Shown: positions 52,166-64,000 of the stretch, one piece after another
How positions within the stretch are numbered: position 1 is the first letter of the stretch
Layout of the letters: the number at the start of each line of letters is the position of its first letter
Source: Lingula anatina
Lineage: Eukaryota; Brachiopoda; Lingulata; Lingulida; Lingulidae
Direction: 5' to 3'
Assembly (NCBI RefSeq): GCF_001039355.2
Contig: NW_019774624.1
Coordinates: 347,315-411,314, forward strand
Length of the DNA: 64,000 nucleotides
Made by a program: the position numbers and the translations under genes
The notes under the pieces: generated by a model
What the model saw: the letters and a program-made list of their open reading frames with translations, nothing else
Database searches by the model: none
What the model was told of the DNA's origin: nothing

Positions 52166-54020
52166 ACACACACACACACACATACTTTACAAGTTTTTGT
52201 ATAGTACATTTTGTATAACTGTACATCAACAGAAACATTTGTAATTACAACATTTCATTATTTTAGCTATAAAACCTGATTTCTTACTAGCAGTATTGCT
52301 CTTTTGCATTGGGCACTGTTTGTTGATTTCATTTGGCCTGAAGTAGTTGATTAAATAGAGAGAACAATGAACATTTTTATTCAAATTAACTACTGCACCT
52401 GACTATAGAACTGCTTCAGAATTAGCACTATAACCCAAAATGGGTTTTGTGTCCATATACCAATGTTTTTTTTTTTTTTTTTCATAAGTTGAGATCAAAA
52501 CACTCTATATTACTCTGTCCAAACTGTAAGTAACTGTAAACTATAGAGCATGTTTGTATTTGTGTGTTAGCTATTTGAACAGTGACAATAACATTACAGC
52601 ATTGACTTTTGTTTTCTCTTTGGCTTACAGCCTGGGTGAAGTGAATGTCAGTTTTGCACTTTCTTTGTGAATGTAACAGTTGGCCTATCATGTTTGTTGA
52701 ATATAAAATGCTGTGCTAAGATAATCACACACGTATTTCTATCTTCTGCCTAACCTTATCAAAATCTTTTTGACTATCACAGTATAGTTCTAGTACTGAT
52801 TAAACTTATTTATGACTTTATATATTATTTTATGGTTTCATCAAATATGAAAATAAAAAGAAAAAGTTCCTTGTATCATGTGAAAAGATGTAACTAAGAG
52901 ATAATAATGTGGAAACTGTATTTGAAGGAGAAGAAAATGTTGTAAAAGAAAAAGACTGTGGAATGCTCCAAAAATGAAAAGTACATGGTTATCATTTTTT
53001 ATTGTGTAACATTTTAACTGGGTTGCAGAATTACTGAAGCAGATGATTTTCATAAGAGGAACCATATTCTCGAGTATTTTGGATATGGCCATGGATAAAT
53101 TGAAAAACCTTGTCAACACAGTTCACTTGAAGAGCCGACAGAAGATGAAAGATTCACCTGCATTCCCTGCTTATCAGTGCTGTATGTAAACATCAAATTT
53201 AGAAGGCACTCCTCTTTCCCCCTTTTAATCTTTTCCCCATATTACATGTTGTTGATGGGTAAATTTCTTTTGATATCACAGCATGCTTTTAGTCCTGAGA
53301 AAATCTAGTGTTTAAAAAAGTGGGTGACCTACCTGTATTAATATTTATACTGATAAACAGTAACAGATAATATGCTTGATAAAAGTCAAGGTTTAACTTT
53401 CTTTATAAAGGTTTTAGGTAAGATTCCATCAGTGAATGGTTCAAAAAGTAGTTCAAACCTTTTTTCTTTCAAAACCTGTGTTCTCAAACAAATCATAATA
53501 AGCTTTCAGAAAAGATAACTTACCTGTATTAATTTTGATATCCTTAAAAAATCCATCATGTATTATTGGAATACTTAAAATTTCCTTGCTGAAAAGTCAC
53601 CGTTAAGTTCCACACCAGAAATCCTGTTAAATCCCTGGCACAGGCTAGCACGCAACGCTGGTGATTTGTTACCTCTAAGAGACTTTCTAAAACAATGACA
53701 CAGGAAACCTCCTTGCATGCAGTGACTTGAAGTCGTTACTGTCTCCCCCTAAAGATGAATTAATGTCTGCTACTATTTAGCCCTGCTCTGATGTCTTCTC
53801 TTCACATGGTTGAGTCATCAAAAGCATCGCCCCCTCAGCAATACCTGGTTAATGTATCTCAGTTCATTGCCTGAATCACTACTGCTTTGTCAATGCATTG
53901 GCTGAGATGTCGTAGAGATAGCGGAAGAATTTGTCCTCGATTTGGTTGATCACTCTTTAGTCTCTGCTTTATCTAACCCCCGTACTGTTATATTAGCTAG
54001 TTCATTGCCTGAATCACTAA

Positions 54021-56035
54021 TGCATTGTCAATAGGCTTAGATGTCCCATAGATAGATAAAAGATTTGGAGTTTTTCAAGCCCTGAGATGGTTGATTGCCT
54101 TTCTGTCAATGCTGGCATAGGAAGTCCTCTCAACGGGACGTCCCTTGAGTCTGTCACCCTGATGCGTTGACTGAATTCTGTATAATGCTGATAGCGCCAG
54201 TGCCTTCAGTTGTGGCTAATGCTTACAGCATAGGGCTGCCTAGTTAGTATACCTGGAGAATACAGGTGATACACGTCAGATTATCCCCTTGTCTCTGTGA
54301 AATGACCTTGGGGACAATTAAAGTTCAAGGATTCAAATACTCAATCTCTCAGTTGATGGCCATGCATACGTGTATGTTACAGTGTATGCTTTCAAAAATG
54401 AATATTATACTTGAAAATACTTCATGTACAGATGTGAATGTCACTGTCTTCAGATGTGTAACAAGCGAGATTTACTACAGTTGCTACACCACCACACTGG
54501 TTAAAATAACCATTAAAAGAATAAATTTCATATATGGTATGCCTATGGACCTAAATATAGTCTTTTACCTAAAGTTAGCTCCACGGGTGGGATAAGCCAC
54601 TGCCTTTTATCTATGCAGCAGGTAGAATGTCGTGCTGCATCAACCAAGTCCCTGTCCAAGATCAATGGGGCCTACGTGTAGCTGGTGCCTGTTTACACCT
54701 GAATTTTACCTGACAGTGTTTATTCACTCCACTGATTATGATACCCTTGCCCTCCTTTTTAGTAGCCTTATCAGAATTGATGTCCCATAGGACATTTGTT
54801 TTACTGTTTATGCTCCAGCCTTCCGGGGAAGCTTATCAAATTGATGTTCTGTCGAAAATCATTCTGTAGAATAGAATGAGCTGTAGTTTACTCCTTTTAA
54901 AAACACAGTCTTATCAGAGGTGATATCACATAGAAGAAGAATTCCCATCAATGCGCTCTTCCATATCTCTGAATTTTTTTGCCATTCAGTCTAATTGAAT
55001 TTGATTTCCAGTGATATTTTTTCCAAATAGAACATGAGGTCCTCCCATAATTTCAACATATCAGCCTTTAATTGGAGTTGATAATATGTCCTGCATTTAA
55101 GAGACCCCTTCTTGTGTGCACTGCCTACTTTCCACAGCCTAAGGTAAACTCTTCAGTCAGGATTATGAATGCATTCAAACACGCACAATCGGTGCAGCAT
55201 CAAAGAAAAAGGAGGTCTCGTCCAATAGTTTTGGTGTACATATCCATTCTGCAGGATTCCATGTAGCTATTGGTACAGGATATTTATATATATACGCAAA
55301 ATAGTACGTGTGTGACATGGGCGTATTTCTTCACTGCAGTTTGCATGTTGTTACTCATTTAGATATATGTGTACAGTTTTTTGTGCACTTAAAGAGTAAA
55401 TGTTGATGGATTCAGCACTCGATCTGAGTGCACTTTTCAACTTTCAATAGTTGTGGTCCTGTAAATGGTGAGAGGCAAACTGTCATAAAGGTCGGAAGAA
55501 TCGCACAGCAAACCTGAGAGACTTAGATAGACTGGTTCTTATTAGCACTTCTCACATCAGTCTAGTACTCTCTAAGTCTCTCCAATAAGTAACAGATGAT
55601 TTCTATGATGGTGTTTTGGAGTTTCACCCTTTTTTTTTCAAATTTTCCACTGGCTTGGCCTGAAGCAAATTGAAAAGGAAGACCTAGAAATTCCAGTTGC
55701 GCACGGTAATTTCTTTTCAGCTCTCTGGTTTTATCTCTCTTCAATTAACTGGGGGTCTTTGAAGAACTATCAGTTCATTTCCAGTCGCACAGGTATTTCC
55801 TTTCAACCTACCTGGCTTTTCCTGATTTAATCGAGGGAGATTTAGGAATTAAATTAAGGGTTTCCTTTTTTAAACTCATTTTCACTGTTTGATGTGAGTA
55901 TTAAAATCATTGTTACCAAGGTCTATCTCACAATGTATCCTTTTTGTACTATTCAGTACTTTGCTACATTCTTTGAAATGTATGATAAAAAATATATCCC
56001 TGGCTAATTCAGTTGTGTAACTTTGTTTCGATAAT
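54021..56035. repeat. 2-kb direct repeat, copy 1
   Basis: Nearly identical to 61411-63415 (about 1-2 percent difference by eye, with a few small indels). No coding gene is recognised in it. The left edge lies inside a shorter local duplication: AGTTCATTGCCTGAATCACT occurs at both about 53860 and 54000. Confidence 0.9.
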
Positions 56036-59000
56036 AGATTATCAGTCTGTTGCCTGCTTGTTTGAGTTGAGGGTGATTTCTTCCACAAAATAATGAATTG
56101 CCTTTGGGTGGACATTTAATTGTCAACTGGAGCATAAATGTCCTCTTCAGTTTCTCTTACACCTGAAGGTATATTTTACTCATCTTTAGAGTGGTAAAAG
56201 TGACTTGGTAATTTACAGATTGTTAGCTGTAAAAGTTGTAATATAATTTTCAGTTAAATAGACTTACGTATATTCATCAATTTACTGTTGGTTTTCATAC
56301 ATATAAACTCCACAGTGACTCAGATTACTCCCCCCCCAAAAAAAAAAAAAAAAATACTCTATCATGTATAAATTAGAAAGATTGTAATCAGAATTTGTGT
56401 TTAAAAAGAAGAGCAACAATTCAATCATTTAATGAACGCACTCCTAATGTTGAGAGTCAATCCTAGGAGTTCCAAAAGAAAGCAAAATGCAACATCTTTT
56501 GCAAAGGTATTTGTAAATTTTACTGTTCACATAATTATGTTAGCCTTACAGATATTAGTAAATATTGTTAAAAAGGAGGAAAATATCTATCTGGACACCG
56601 AAGAATTATCCATGTGTTTCAAACATCCCAACTCTCACAGAAATAATAATTAAATGCAATTCATCATCAAGAAGAGTTTTCAGCATTTCCATAAATCAGC
56701 CAATCAGCACCCTGATTTTCACAGCAAGCATTGAGAGTGCTGAAAGATGGATTTTTTTTCTCCAAAAAGATTGTGTGTTTAGACAAGTAATATTTCATAC
56801 CAGAAATTGGGCAGAACATTGTTATGAAAGGAAATATATGCAAAATGGAGCTGTTTGGGAAGACATGCAAATGCAAAAAAAAGGTAAAGATTGTTGTGGT
56901 ATCGTAATAATATGGGAAATTAACTGTTGGTAAAAATTTTTGTAGAATATTAGTTTGCAAAGAGAAAGGAGTAATTTTAAGAATTAGAAAAATGTTGATT
57001 CAATTTATAACGGTACCGTGTCAGCTTGACTTTGGTTTTACAAGAACCAGTACAAATATATGAGGGATGGACTAACCTAATAATAATATTATAATAAATT
57101 GTAAAAAATACAGTAGTGCATATGGTTTGAAATTGGGGTTAAAGCCCTAAATGCATTTAATGTAATAGTAGAGACAGTGTATAGTGTACATTTCCAAAAA
57201 TGTACTTTATCAGTGCTTCTGTAGTATATCTGTATATACCGTATATTTTTTATTCCATAAATCCATTTATAACTAATAATAGTGCACATAGAATACCTGG
57301 CAAATGTGCCTGAGGCAGACAACAAAAAGCCTCTCTTGACAATTTTGAAATTTCCACTAGACACCTTTGGTCAACAGCAAGAAACAAAAAACTTTTGGCA
57401 AAATATCAACATTTGTCAAACACCTCATTGGCGTTGGCACCTGAAGAGGGGAAAGAAGTGTACACATCCAAAAATGTTCTTCATCACCGCTTCTGTAGCA
57501 TAAATTTGTCTGTAATAAGCTTATTTTTTCAGAAATCCATTATTAATTATTAATAAGTCAGTCAGGTTACCTGATAGCGTGAGTAAGGTGTAATATCTCA
57601 TGCTCAAGTGACCCTGTATGAAGAGGCCTCCACATGCCATCAGAAGATAATTTAAATCTCATCCCATTTTTTGATTGGGAGGAGGAAAGTTTGAACTGGT
57701 TTCAAATTCCTTGAGGTATTGGCGCCAGAAAATGATACATTATTGAAGGAGTTCTCGCTGGAGGTGTGCTAATGGGTTTCAGGGGGCACTGCTGTGTAAT
57801 TGCATTTTGAAGTCGAGCTGCTCAGGTATGTGTAGGTTTAATGTGCATAGGTAAAAGGAAAATAGTCTGTCTGTTTGTGTTGTTAATAAAGGTCTTCTTT
57901 CACTAATTTATCAGACTTGGCATTTTTAAGACAGGATCATGATTATTTATTGAATTATTGCGTGGAATGAGTATATAACTTAAATGTTACATATAATTTT
58001 TTTCCCAATAAACTATCGTGCTTGGCATTTTTAACACATGATCATGGATTATTTGTTGATCTGTTGCTTGATCATTACTTAACGGGCAACTTCATCAGTA
58101 TTATCATCATTATCATCGTCCTTGTGGATATGAAATAAATTATATATAAATTTTACCAGCAAGTATTTTCTCTTTAGGAATTTAAATTCTTATTTGAATC
58201 CTGTGCAGTTATGCTAGATAAAAATAAAATTGCATTTATCAAATATCCAGTTTTTAGTGTACTTGATGGCATTAAACACACTGTCTGACAGCTAGATATT
58301 TTATGAGGGTAAGACTAATGTGGTGCACTTAAATATTAAAGACTTCTTTGTACCGAGTTCCTATTGACATTGCCACCTAAAGTATAGTGTAACAGGAAAC
58401 TTAAAGGAAGATAGATACCCTTATATATTGCCTATTGGGAGGTCTTCATAGACATTTATGACAAGACTAAATAAGTAAAAAAAAAAAAAGAAAATATCAT
58501 AGGAAACATGATAGACAGGTCTTGTAAATATACAAATCCATTCATAGTTTTTCCATAAAGTTAATAAATCAGAGTAATTGCCCATCGATAGAAATTTGAT
58601 GCATTAAGCTGCTTCATTAATGAATGGTGATAGTGTTTTGAATTAACTTGATTAGGGATTAGTAAGATAATGCTACTGAACCCAGTTTCACAAAAGAATT
58701 TTTTTACATTGAAAATTGGTTCTATTTATCATGTAGCTAACTTTGATGCAAGATCATTATAATTATATCAGTCCATCAAAGTCCACTGAATTTAGTACAG
58801 CATGCTCGTTTTACAAGAAGACTAAAATTTATAGCTAATTTTTTAGACTACTATATTTTAGTCAGCTGCAGTAACTATAGATTAATTTTGCATTGGATCA
58901 AACTAATTTTTTAAGTGTTAAAGTTAAGTCCTTGTTAAGTGTCATTTTGTAAGACCAACCCCAGTACTAGTATACTAGGTCCAAATCTTTAACCAAGGTT

Positions 59001-59763
59001 GACTCTGTCTTTGCTTACTTTTAAGTCTTTATTGATCTTTATTTGGACCCATACCTCTGTTAAGTGTACCTGAATGTAACAAGTTCCTCATAATCTATTT
59101 AGAATGGATCTAGCAGTAAGTAGCATTGCAATGGGATTTGGTCGCAAAAGTTGCACACTAAAGGGTACTGTGAAATAGAATACATTTCTGCACAACTTTT
59201 CAAGTTAAGCTGTCAGTTTGAGACACAGGAGCTGGTAGTCTATCTGTCTGAGGCTTAGTCCACTATAAACTTTGATTAAACATCAAATATTATTGATCAT
59301 GATTTGATTGTGTCCTCAGATAACATGTAACAATAGCTGGAGGTACGCCCCTTGGCTTGGATACCATGGTCTTATGCAATAGGCGGATTCTTCAAGGGTG
59401 TCAAGTTAAGGAATTATGGAAATTATGTATAAAAAGATAGGAAACTATTTTCAAAGGCACAGGCCATTAATGTTTAATTGTGCATGGCTGAATGCCACGA
59501 AAAGGGCAGACCCAAGGTCCATTCAGACTAGAAGCCTTTTTGGAATCATGGATATTGTGTTATTAGTTGAGCATATTTCACAGAGATATTAGAGCATCTT
59601 AGAAGTGCAGATTGAAGTCAGTCCCATTAATTTTGAGGAAAATAATCGAGTAGATAATAATAATGATAGTATAAAGAATGAAATTAAAAAAAAAATTAAA
59701 AGTGAAAATTAGATAAATCTTAATCTTGAGTCCAAAATTTTAATCAGCTTTGACTTAGTTCCC

Positions 59764-59916
59764 CTGGGCCTCGTAACTCGAAAGCATCGCATATTGCAAA
59801 GAGCGATATAACATAGAGGCTACAATGTATTTTATGGGGCGAGAATGGGCAAGGTATGGAATCGAGACGCTTTCGCTCGGTCGCAATGCACAATGCTTTA
59901 GAGTTACGGGGCCCTG
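59764..59916. mobile_element. MITE with CAGGGCCCCGTAACTC-type termini (153 bp)
   Basis: The left end CTGGGCCTCGTAACTCGAAA and the complement of the right end, CAGGGCCCCGTAACTCTAAA, are terminal inverted repeats differing at three positions; similarity continues through GCAT and ATTGC. The interior has no coding sequence. The flanking octamers do not match, so the target-site duplication is unresolved. Confidence 0.7.
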
Positions 59917-60314
59917 GTTATCCTAGACACAAGTTTGGTCAGTTAACAGTCCAAAGTTGCTCTGTCTGAATGAGTCTTAGAGTTTTCTTTTCACTGAGAT
60001 CTACCATGGTTGACTGCATGACATACTGTATACAATATTTTCTTATTTGCAGAGAGACTGCCTTCTTAATGCCATTTTGTAGAAGACATTTACTTTTCAT
60101 TTTATAAAGTATTTGATTGTATATGAGTGAAAGTCAGTGATGGGTGATGCAGGGATAAAGGAAGTTACACATTGTGGAATTTCATGTACTTTAAATTATT
60201 GTTTGATAAACCATTCATCACTTTACAGTTGTACGTCGACAGGAAACTCGAACTGCATTGTGGGAGGGGGAAAGAGCGTGAACTCATGGCGCGAAGGCTC
60301 TTGAACACAAAATA

Positions 60315-60367
60315 ATGACTACCTGCTGTGTTTCAAGTTGCAGAAATGATAGAAAGTATCGAGAAAG
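60315..60367 (+). CDS. Probable first coding exon of a THAP-type zinc-finger protein (partial)
   Basis: ATG opens MTTCCVSSCRNDRKYRE and the exon ends at AG|GTAATT in phase 2. The Met-x-x-Cys-Cys-Val-x-x-Cys-x-Asn start matches the N-terminal strand and first two zinc-binding cysteines of THAP domains, DNA-binding modules found in transcription factors and P-element-like transposases, where a phase-2 intron at this position would be plausible. Upstream sequence is locally richer in GC (GGGAGGGGG, GGCGCG), as at a promoter. The exon for the remaining zinc ligands and the FxxFP motif was not found before the N at 61407 or after it. A chance match is possible because only 17 residues are visible. 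Confidence 0.5.
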
Positions 60368-61406
60368 GTAATTTCCCGCTAATTTTACAATCATGGACCA
60401 GAGTGTGTGATCGTCGAGGTTATTCCCCATTATTCGGATACTGGCTGTTTTTGTTTTGCTCTATTTTTTCCCACAATGCAATTCTCACGCATGCGCGCAG
60501 CGATTTTGTAAGTATCTGTAAAGTGGTGAATACGGTGGGAGAAACTGACACTTTCAAAGCTGTAAGAAAATTAAGCATAAAAAATCTGCAGATCATATCT
60601 GATTTAATCCAATTGTCTTATTTTATTAATTCAATTGAAGAAAGAATGAAATAAGTTATAAAAATACAGGGACTGATACATTCATGTAGATAAAAAAAGT
60701 CTGCTTTAATTCTTGGAATTAGAATTCAAGGGTTATAAAGATCTAGGTACTACTGACCTAGATGTTAGGTGTGTGCAGATAACAAGAAAGGTATCATAAT
60801 TATACCCTCCCAGTTGATCCTGGCACGGATAGAACAAAAATACCTGAAGCCAGGGGGTTCATTTTGAAGCCAGAGGGTAACGTTTTGAACAAGCTCATAG
60901 TAAGGGAGTTTTTAATGTTAATGTAATTATAATTGGGCCCTTTTTAACAAAGAAAAACCAATATTTTATTAAAAAATAATCAGACCTGTACCTTGTATAT
61001 TTCTATTCTAAATGCGAATTTGACATTTATTTTCTCTATTTTCAGTGAACAGTGTAATTGTTTGTATGGCAGAACTGGAAACAATGATATTACTATTCAA
61101 GATGTATATTTTTATTATTAAACTTCTCAAATGAGCAGAGATAAAACTGTCTGTAAATCCAATTTCTTTTTTATTTAGATTTTTATAGCTTTTCCAATTC
61201 TTTTAATTTATAATAAAATTATTTTTATTATGTAAACATTTTTGCATGGATCCCAAATTCCCTCATTTCAATGCTTTTTTCCACAAATTCAATGTTATTA
61301 AAACCCCAGCATATATAAGCCAGACATGTGCTGACCATTATACTAGGAATAAGTACAATTTGCCACAGTCTCCCAATACAATTACTAACAGCAAGATACA
61401 CTATAG

Positions 61407-61407
61407 N
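61407..61407. other. Single-base N immediately before the second 2-kb repeat copy
   Basis: The N is followed within four bases by sequence matching 54021 onward. This suggests a contig join with unmerged or haplotypic overlap. Confidence 0.95.
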
Positions 61408-61410
61408 TAC

Positions 61411-63415
61411 TGCATTGTCAATAGGCTTAGATGTCCCATAGATAGATAGATAAAAGATTTGGAGTTTTTCAAGCCCTGAGATGGTTGATTGCCTTTCTGT
61501 CAATGCTGGCATAGGAAGTCCTCTCAACGGGATGTCCCTTGAGTCTGTCTCCCTGATGCGTTGACTGAATTCTGTATAATGCTGATAGTACCAGTGCCTT
61601 CAGTTGTGGCTAATGCTTACAGCATAGAGCTGCCTAGTTAGTATACCTGGAGAATACAGGTGATACACGTCAGATTATACCCTTGTCTCTGTGAAATGAC
61701 CTCGGGGACAATTAAAGTTCAAGGATTCAAATACTCAATCTCTCAGTTGATGGCCATGCATACGTGTATGTTACAGTGTATGCTTTCAAAAATGAATATT
61801 ATACTTGAAAATACTTCATGTACAGATGTGGATGTCACAGTCTGCGAGATTTACTACAGTTGCTACACCACCACACTGGTTAAAATAACCATTAAAAGAA
61901 TAAATTTCATATATGGTATGCCTATGGACCTAAATATAGTCTTTTACCTAAAGTTAGCTCCACTGGTGAGATAAGCCACTGCCTTTAATATATGCAGCAG
62001 GTAGATGTTGTGCTGCATCGACCAAGTCCCTGTCCAAGATCAATGGGGCCTACGTGTAGCTGGTGCCTGTTTACACCTGAATTTTACCTGACAGTGTTTA
62101 TTCACTCCACTGATTATGATACCCTTGCCCTCCTTTTTAGTAGCCTTATCAGAATTGATGTCCCATAGGACATTTGTTTTACTGTTTATGTTCCAGCCTT
62201 CGGGGGAAGCTTATCAAATTGATGTTCTGTCGAAAATAATTCTGTAGAATAGAATGAGCTGTAGTTTACTCCTTTTAAAAACACAGTCTTATCAAAGGTG
62301 ATATCACATAGAAGAAGAATTCCCATCAATGAGCTGTTCCATATCTCTGAATTTTTTTGCCATTCAGTCTAATTGAATTTGATTTCCAGTGATATTTTTT
62401 TCCAAATGGAACATGAGGTCCTCCCATAATTTCCACATATCAGCCTTTAATTGGAGTTGATAATATGTCCTGCATTTAAGAGACCCCTTCTTGTGTGCAC
62501 TGCCTACTTTCCACAGCCTAAGGTAAACTCTTCAGTCAGGATTATGAATGCATTCAAACATGCACAATCGGTGCAGCATCAAAGAAAAAGGAGGTCTCGT
62601 CCAATAGTTTTGGTGTACATATCCATTCTGCAGGATTCCATGTCGCTATTGGTACAGGATATTTATATATATACGCAAAATAGTACGTGTGTGACATGGG
62701 CGTATTTCTTCACTGCAGTTTGCATGTTGTTACTCATTTAGATATATGTGTACAGTTTTTTGTGCACTTAAAGAGTAAATGTTGATGGATTCAGCACTCG
62801 ATCTGAGTGCACTTTTCAACTTTCAATAGTTGTGGTCCTGTAAATGGTAAGAGGCAAACTGTCATAAAGGTCGGAAGAATCGCACAGCAAACCTGAGAGG
62901 CTTAGATAGACTGGTTCTTATTAGCACTTCTCACATCGGTCTAGTACTCTCTAAGTCTCTCCAATAAGTAACACATGATTTCTGTGATGGTGCTTTGGAG
63001 TTTCACCCTTTTTTTCAAATTTTCCACTGGCTTGGCCTGAAGCAAATTGAAAAGGAAGACCTAGAAATTCCAGTTGCGCACGGTAATTTCTTTTCAGCTC
63101 TCTGGTTTTATCTCTCTTCAATTAACTGGGGGTCTTTGAAGAACTATCAGTTCATTTCCAGTCGCACAGGTATTTCCTTTCAGCCTACCTGGCTTTTCCT
63201 GATTTAATCGAGGGAGATTTAGGAATTAAATTAAGGGTTTCCTTTTTTTAACTCATTTTCACTGTTTGATGTGAATATTAAAATCATGGTTACCAAGGTC
63301 TATCTCACAATGTATCCTTTTTGTACTATTCAGTACTTTGCTACATTCTTTGAAATGTATGATAAAAATATATATCCCTGGCTTTTAATTCAGTTGTATA
63401 ACTTTGTTTCTATAA
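61411..63415. repeat. 2-kb direct repeat, copy 2
   Basis: Counterpart of 54021-56035. After about 63415 the copies part: copy 1 continues ATAATAGATTATCAGTC, and this one continues ATAATTGTGACGGGTGACAC. Confidence 0.9.
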
Positions 63416-64000
63416 TTGTGACGGGTGACACTTCAATACAAAAGAGAAGACTGTATTTGTACTCATACGGTTAGTTTATTGTCTCTTTACACAAACTTGT
63501 GTGACGATACTCATGTGTGTATGGTTCAAATCTGTAAACAAAATAAAAGAAAAAAATGCTTAAATAACTGACAAAAAACCTAGAGCACATTATATATAGA
63601 AATAAAGAAACAAACAGATAAATAAATATTAATAAAGTGAATACATTAAATAATAAAGAAAAATGACTTCTTTTGAATTATCCACGAGTCCACACCCAAA
63701 TTTTACTGAGACTTTTAAATACCACAATATATTTACCTAAAACTAATTTTCACTCAATATGAATTTGATAGTAACAATGACAGTTGTTAAAAGCAAAGTA
63801 CATGAAACTTACAATTTTTTTGTCCTCTTTTTGTATGACAAATTTCTATCTTCTTGGATGTCTGCATAAACTCAACTGCTTGCACCTAAGCTGTCTGTCT
63901 AATCAACTACTCATGCTAAGTGGTAAGTGGCAGTGCCTATTATTAATAGGGGTGTGTGGACTATACTATATGGTAGGGGTGACAGGTTATGTCCTTTACA
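63416..64000. other. AT-rich end of window, no gene seen
   Basis: AT-rich sequence, possibly the beginning of an insertion relative to repeat copy 1. No exon or RNA gene is recognised. Confidence 0.5.

Larger units (their letters stand above)
43547..60314. other. Gene-poor stretch between EB gene C and the THAP-like exon
   Basis: Apart from the repeats listed separately, I recognise no exon on either strand in these 16.8 kb. Open frames here are short, start mostly at non-ATG codons or follow microsatellites, and show no family motif. The first few hundred bases should include the promoter and 5' UTR of gene C. Degenerate local repeats occur near 48660-48890 (AACAGACTGGGCCAGGCTC and GATCTATGAATCTGTTTGAT, twice each). 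Confidence 0.55.

Noticed and set aside
54266-55266. Open frames repeated at 61660-62741
   Set aside because: Shared only because the 2-kb DNA block is duplicated. Frames differ by indels between copies and show no family motif.
1-64000. CRISPR arrays, operons, bacterial systems, tRNA or rRNA genes
   Set aside because: The window is intron-rich animal DNA. Its repeats are microsatellites, MITEs and tandem duplications, and no tRNA or rRNA signature was recognised by eye.

Overview
This window is AT-rich animal nuclear DNA with small exons (33-671 nt, apart from one of 1.2 kb), GT-AG introns, many microsatellites, MITE-like elements and three assembly gaps. The organism is an invertebrate, probably marine. 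The two conserved genes and the EB-type cysteine-rich genes would suit a mollusc or another lophotrochozoan, but I cannot fix the taxon from the sequence alone.

Region 1 (about 1.7-17.3 kb) holds two conserved genes arranged head to head with 292 bp between their start codons. On the minus strand is a mitochondrial ribosome-binding factor A gene (RBFA-like, exons from 9259 down to at least 1695). Its reading frame appears to continue into a large exon with two dsRBD-like domains, which would be an unusual fusion. On the plus strand is TCF25 (NULP1, the Rqc1 homologue of ribosome-associated quality control). Twelve phase-consistent exons (9552-17329) encode about 465 residues, and the C-terminal third is missing from the window.

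Region 2 (17.7-43.5 kb) is a minus-strand tandem cluster of genes for small secreted EB/EGF-like cysteine-rich proteins. Each intact gene has a signal peptide, four or more cysteine modules on phase 1-1 exons, and a hydrophobic C-terminal tail that looks like a GPI-anchor signal. From left to right there is a 5'-truncated, frameshifted remnant (A'), an intact gene of 325 codons (A), a short chimera (B) and an intact gene of 348 codons (C). A block of about 6.2-6.5 kb is present twice (about 23.1-29.3 and 29.8-36.3 kb). A one-base N lies at the junction, so B may be an assembly or haplotype artefact instead of a real gene.

Region 3 (43.6-64 kb) is gene-poor. It has a 2-kb direct repeat (54.0-56.0 and 61.4-63.4 kb, again next to a single N), several MITEs and microsatellites, and one likely first exon of a THAP zinc-finger gene at 60.3 kb.

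Exon boundaries were worked out by hand from splice-site consensus, codon phase, and remembered family sequence (RBFA, TCF25) or comparison between the paralogues (EB genes). No database search was run.
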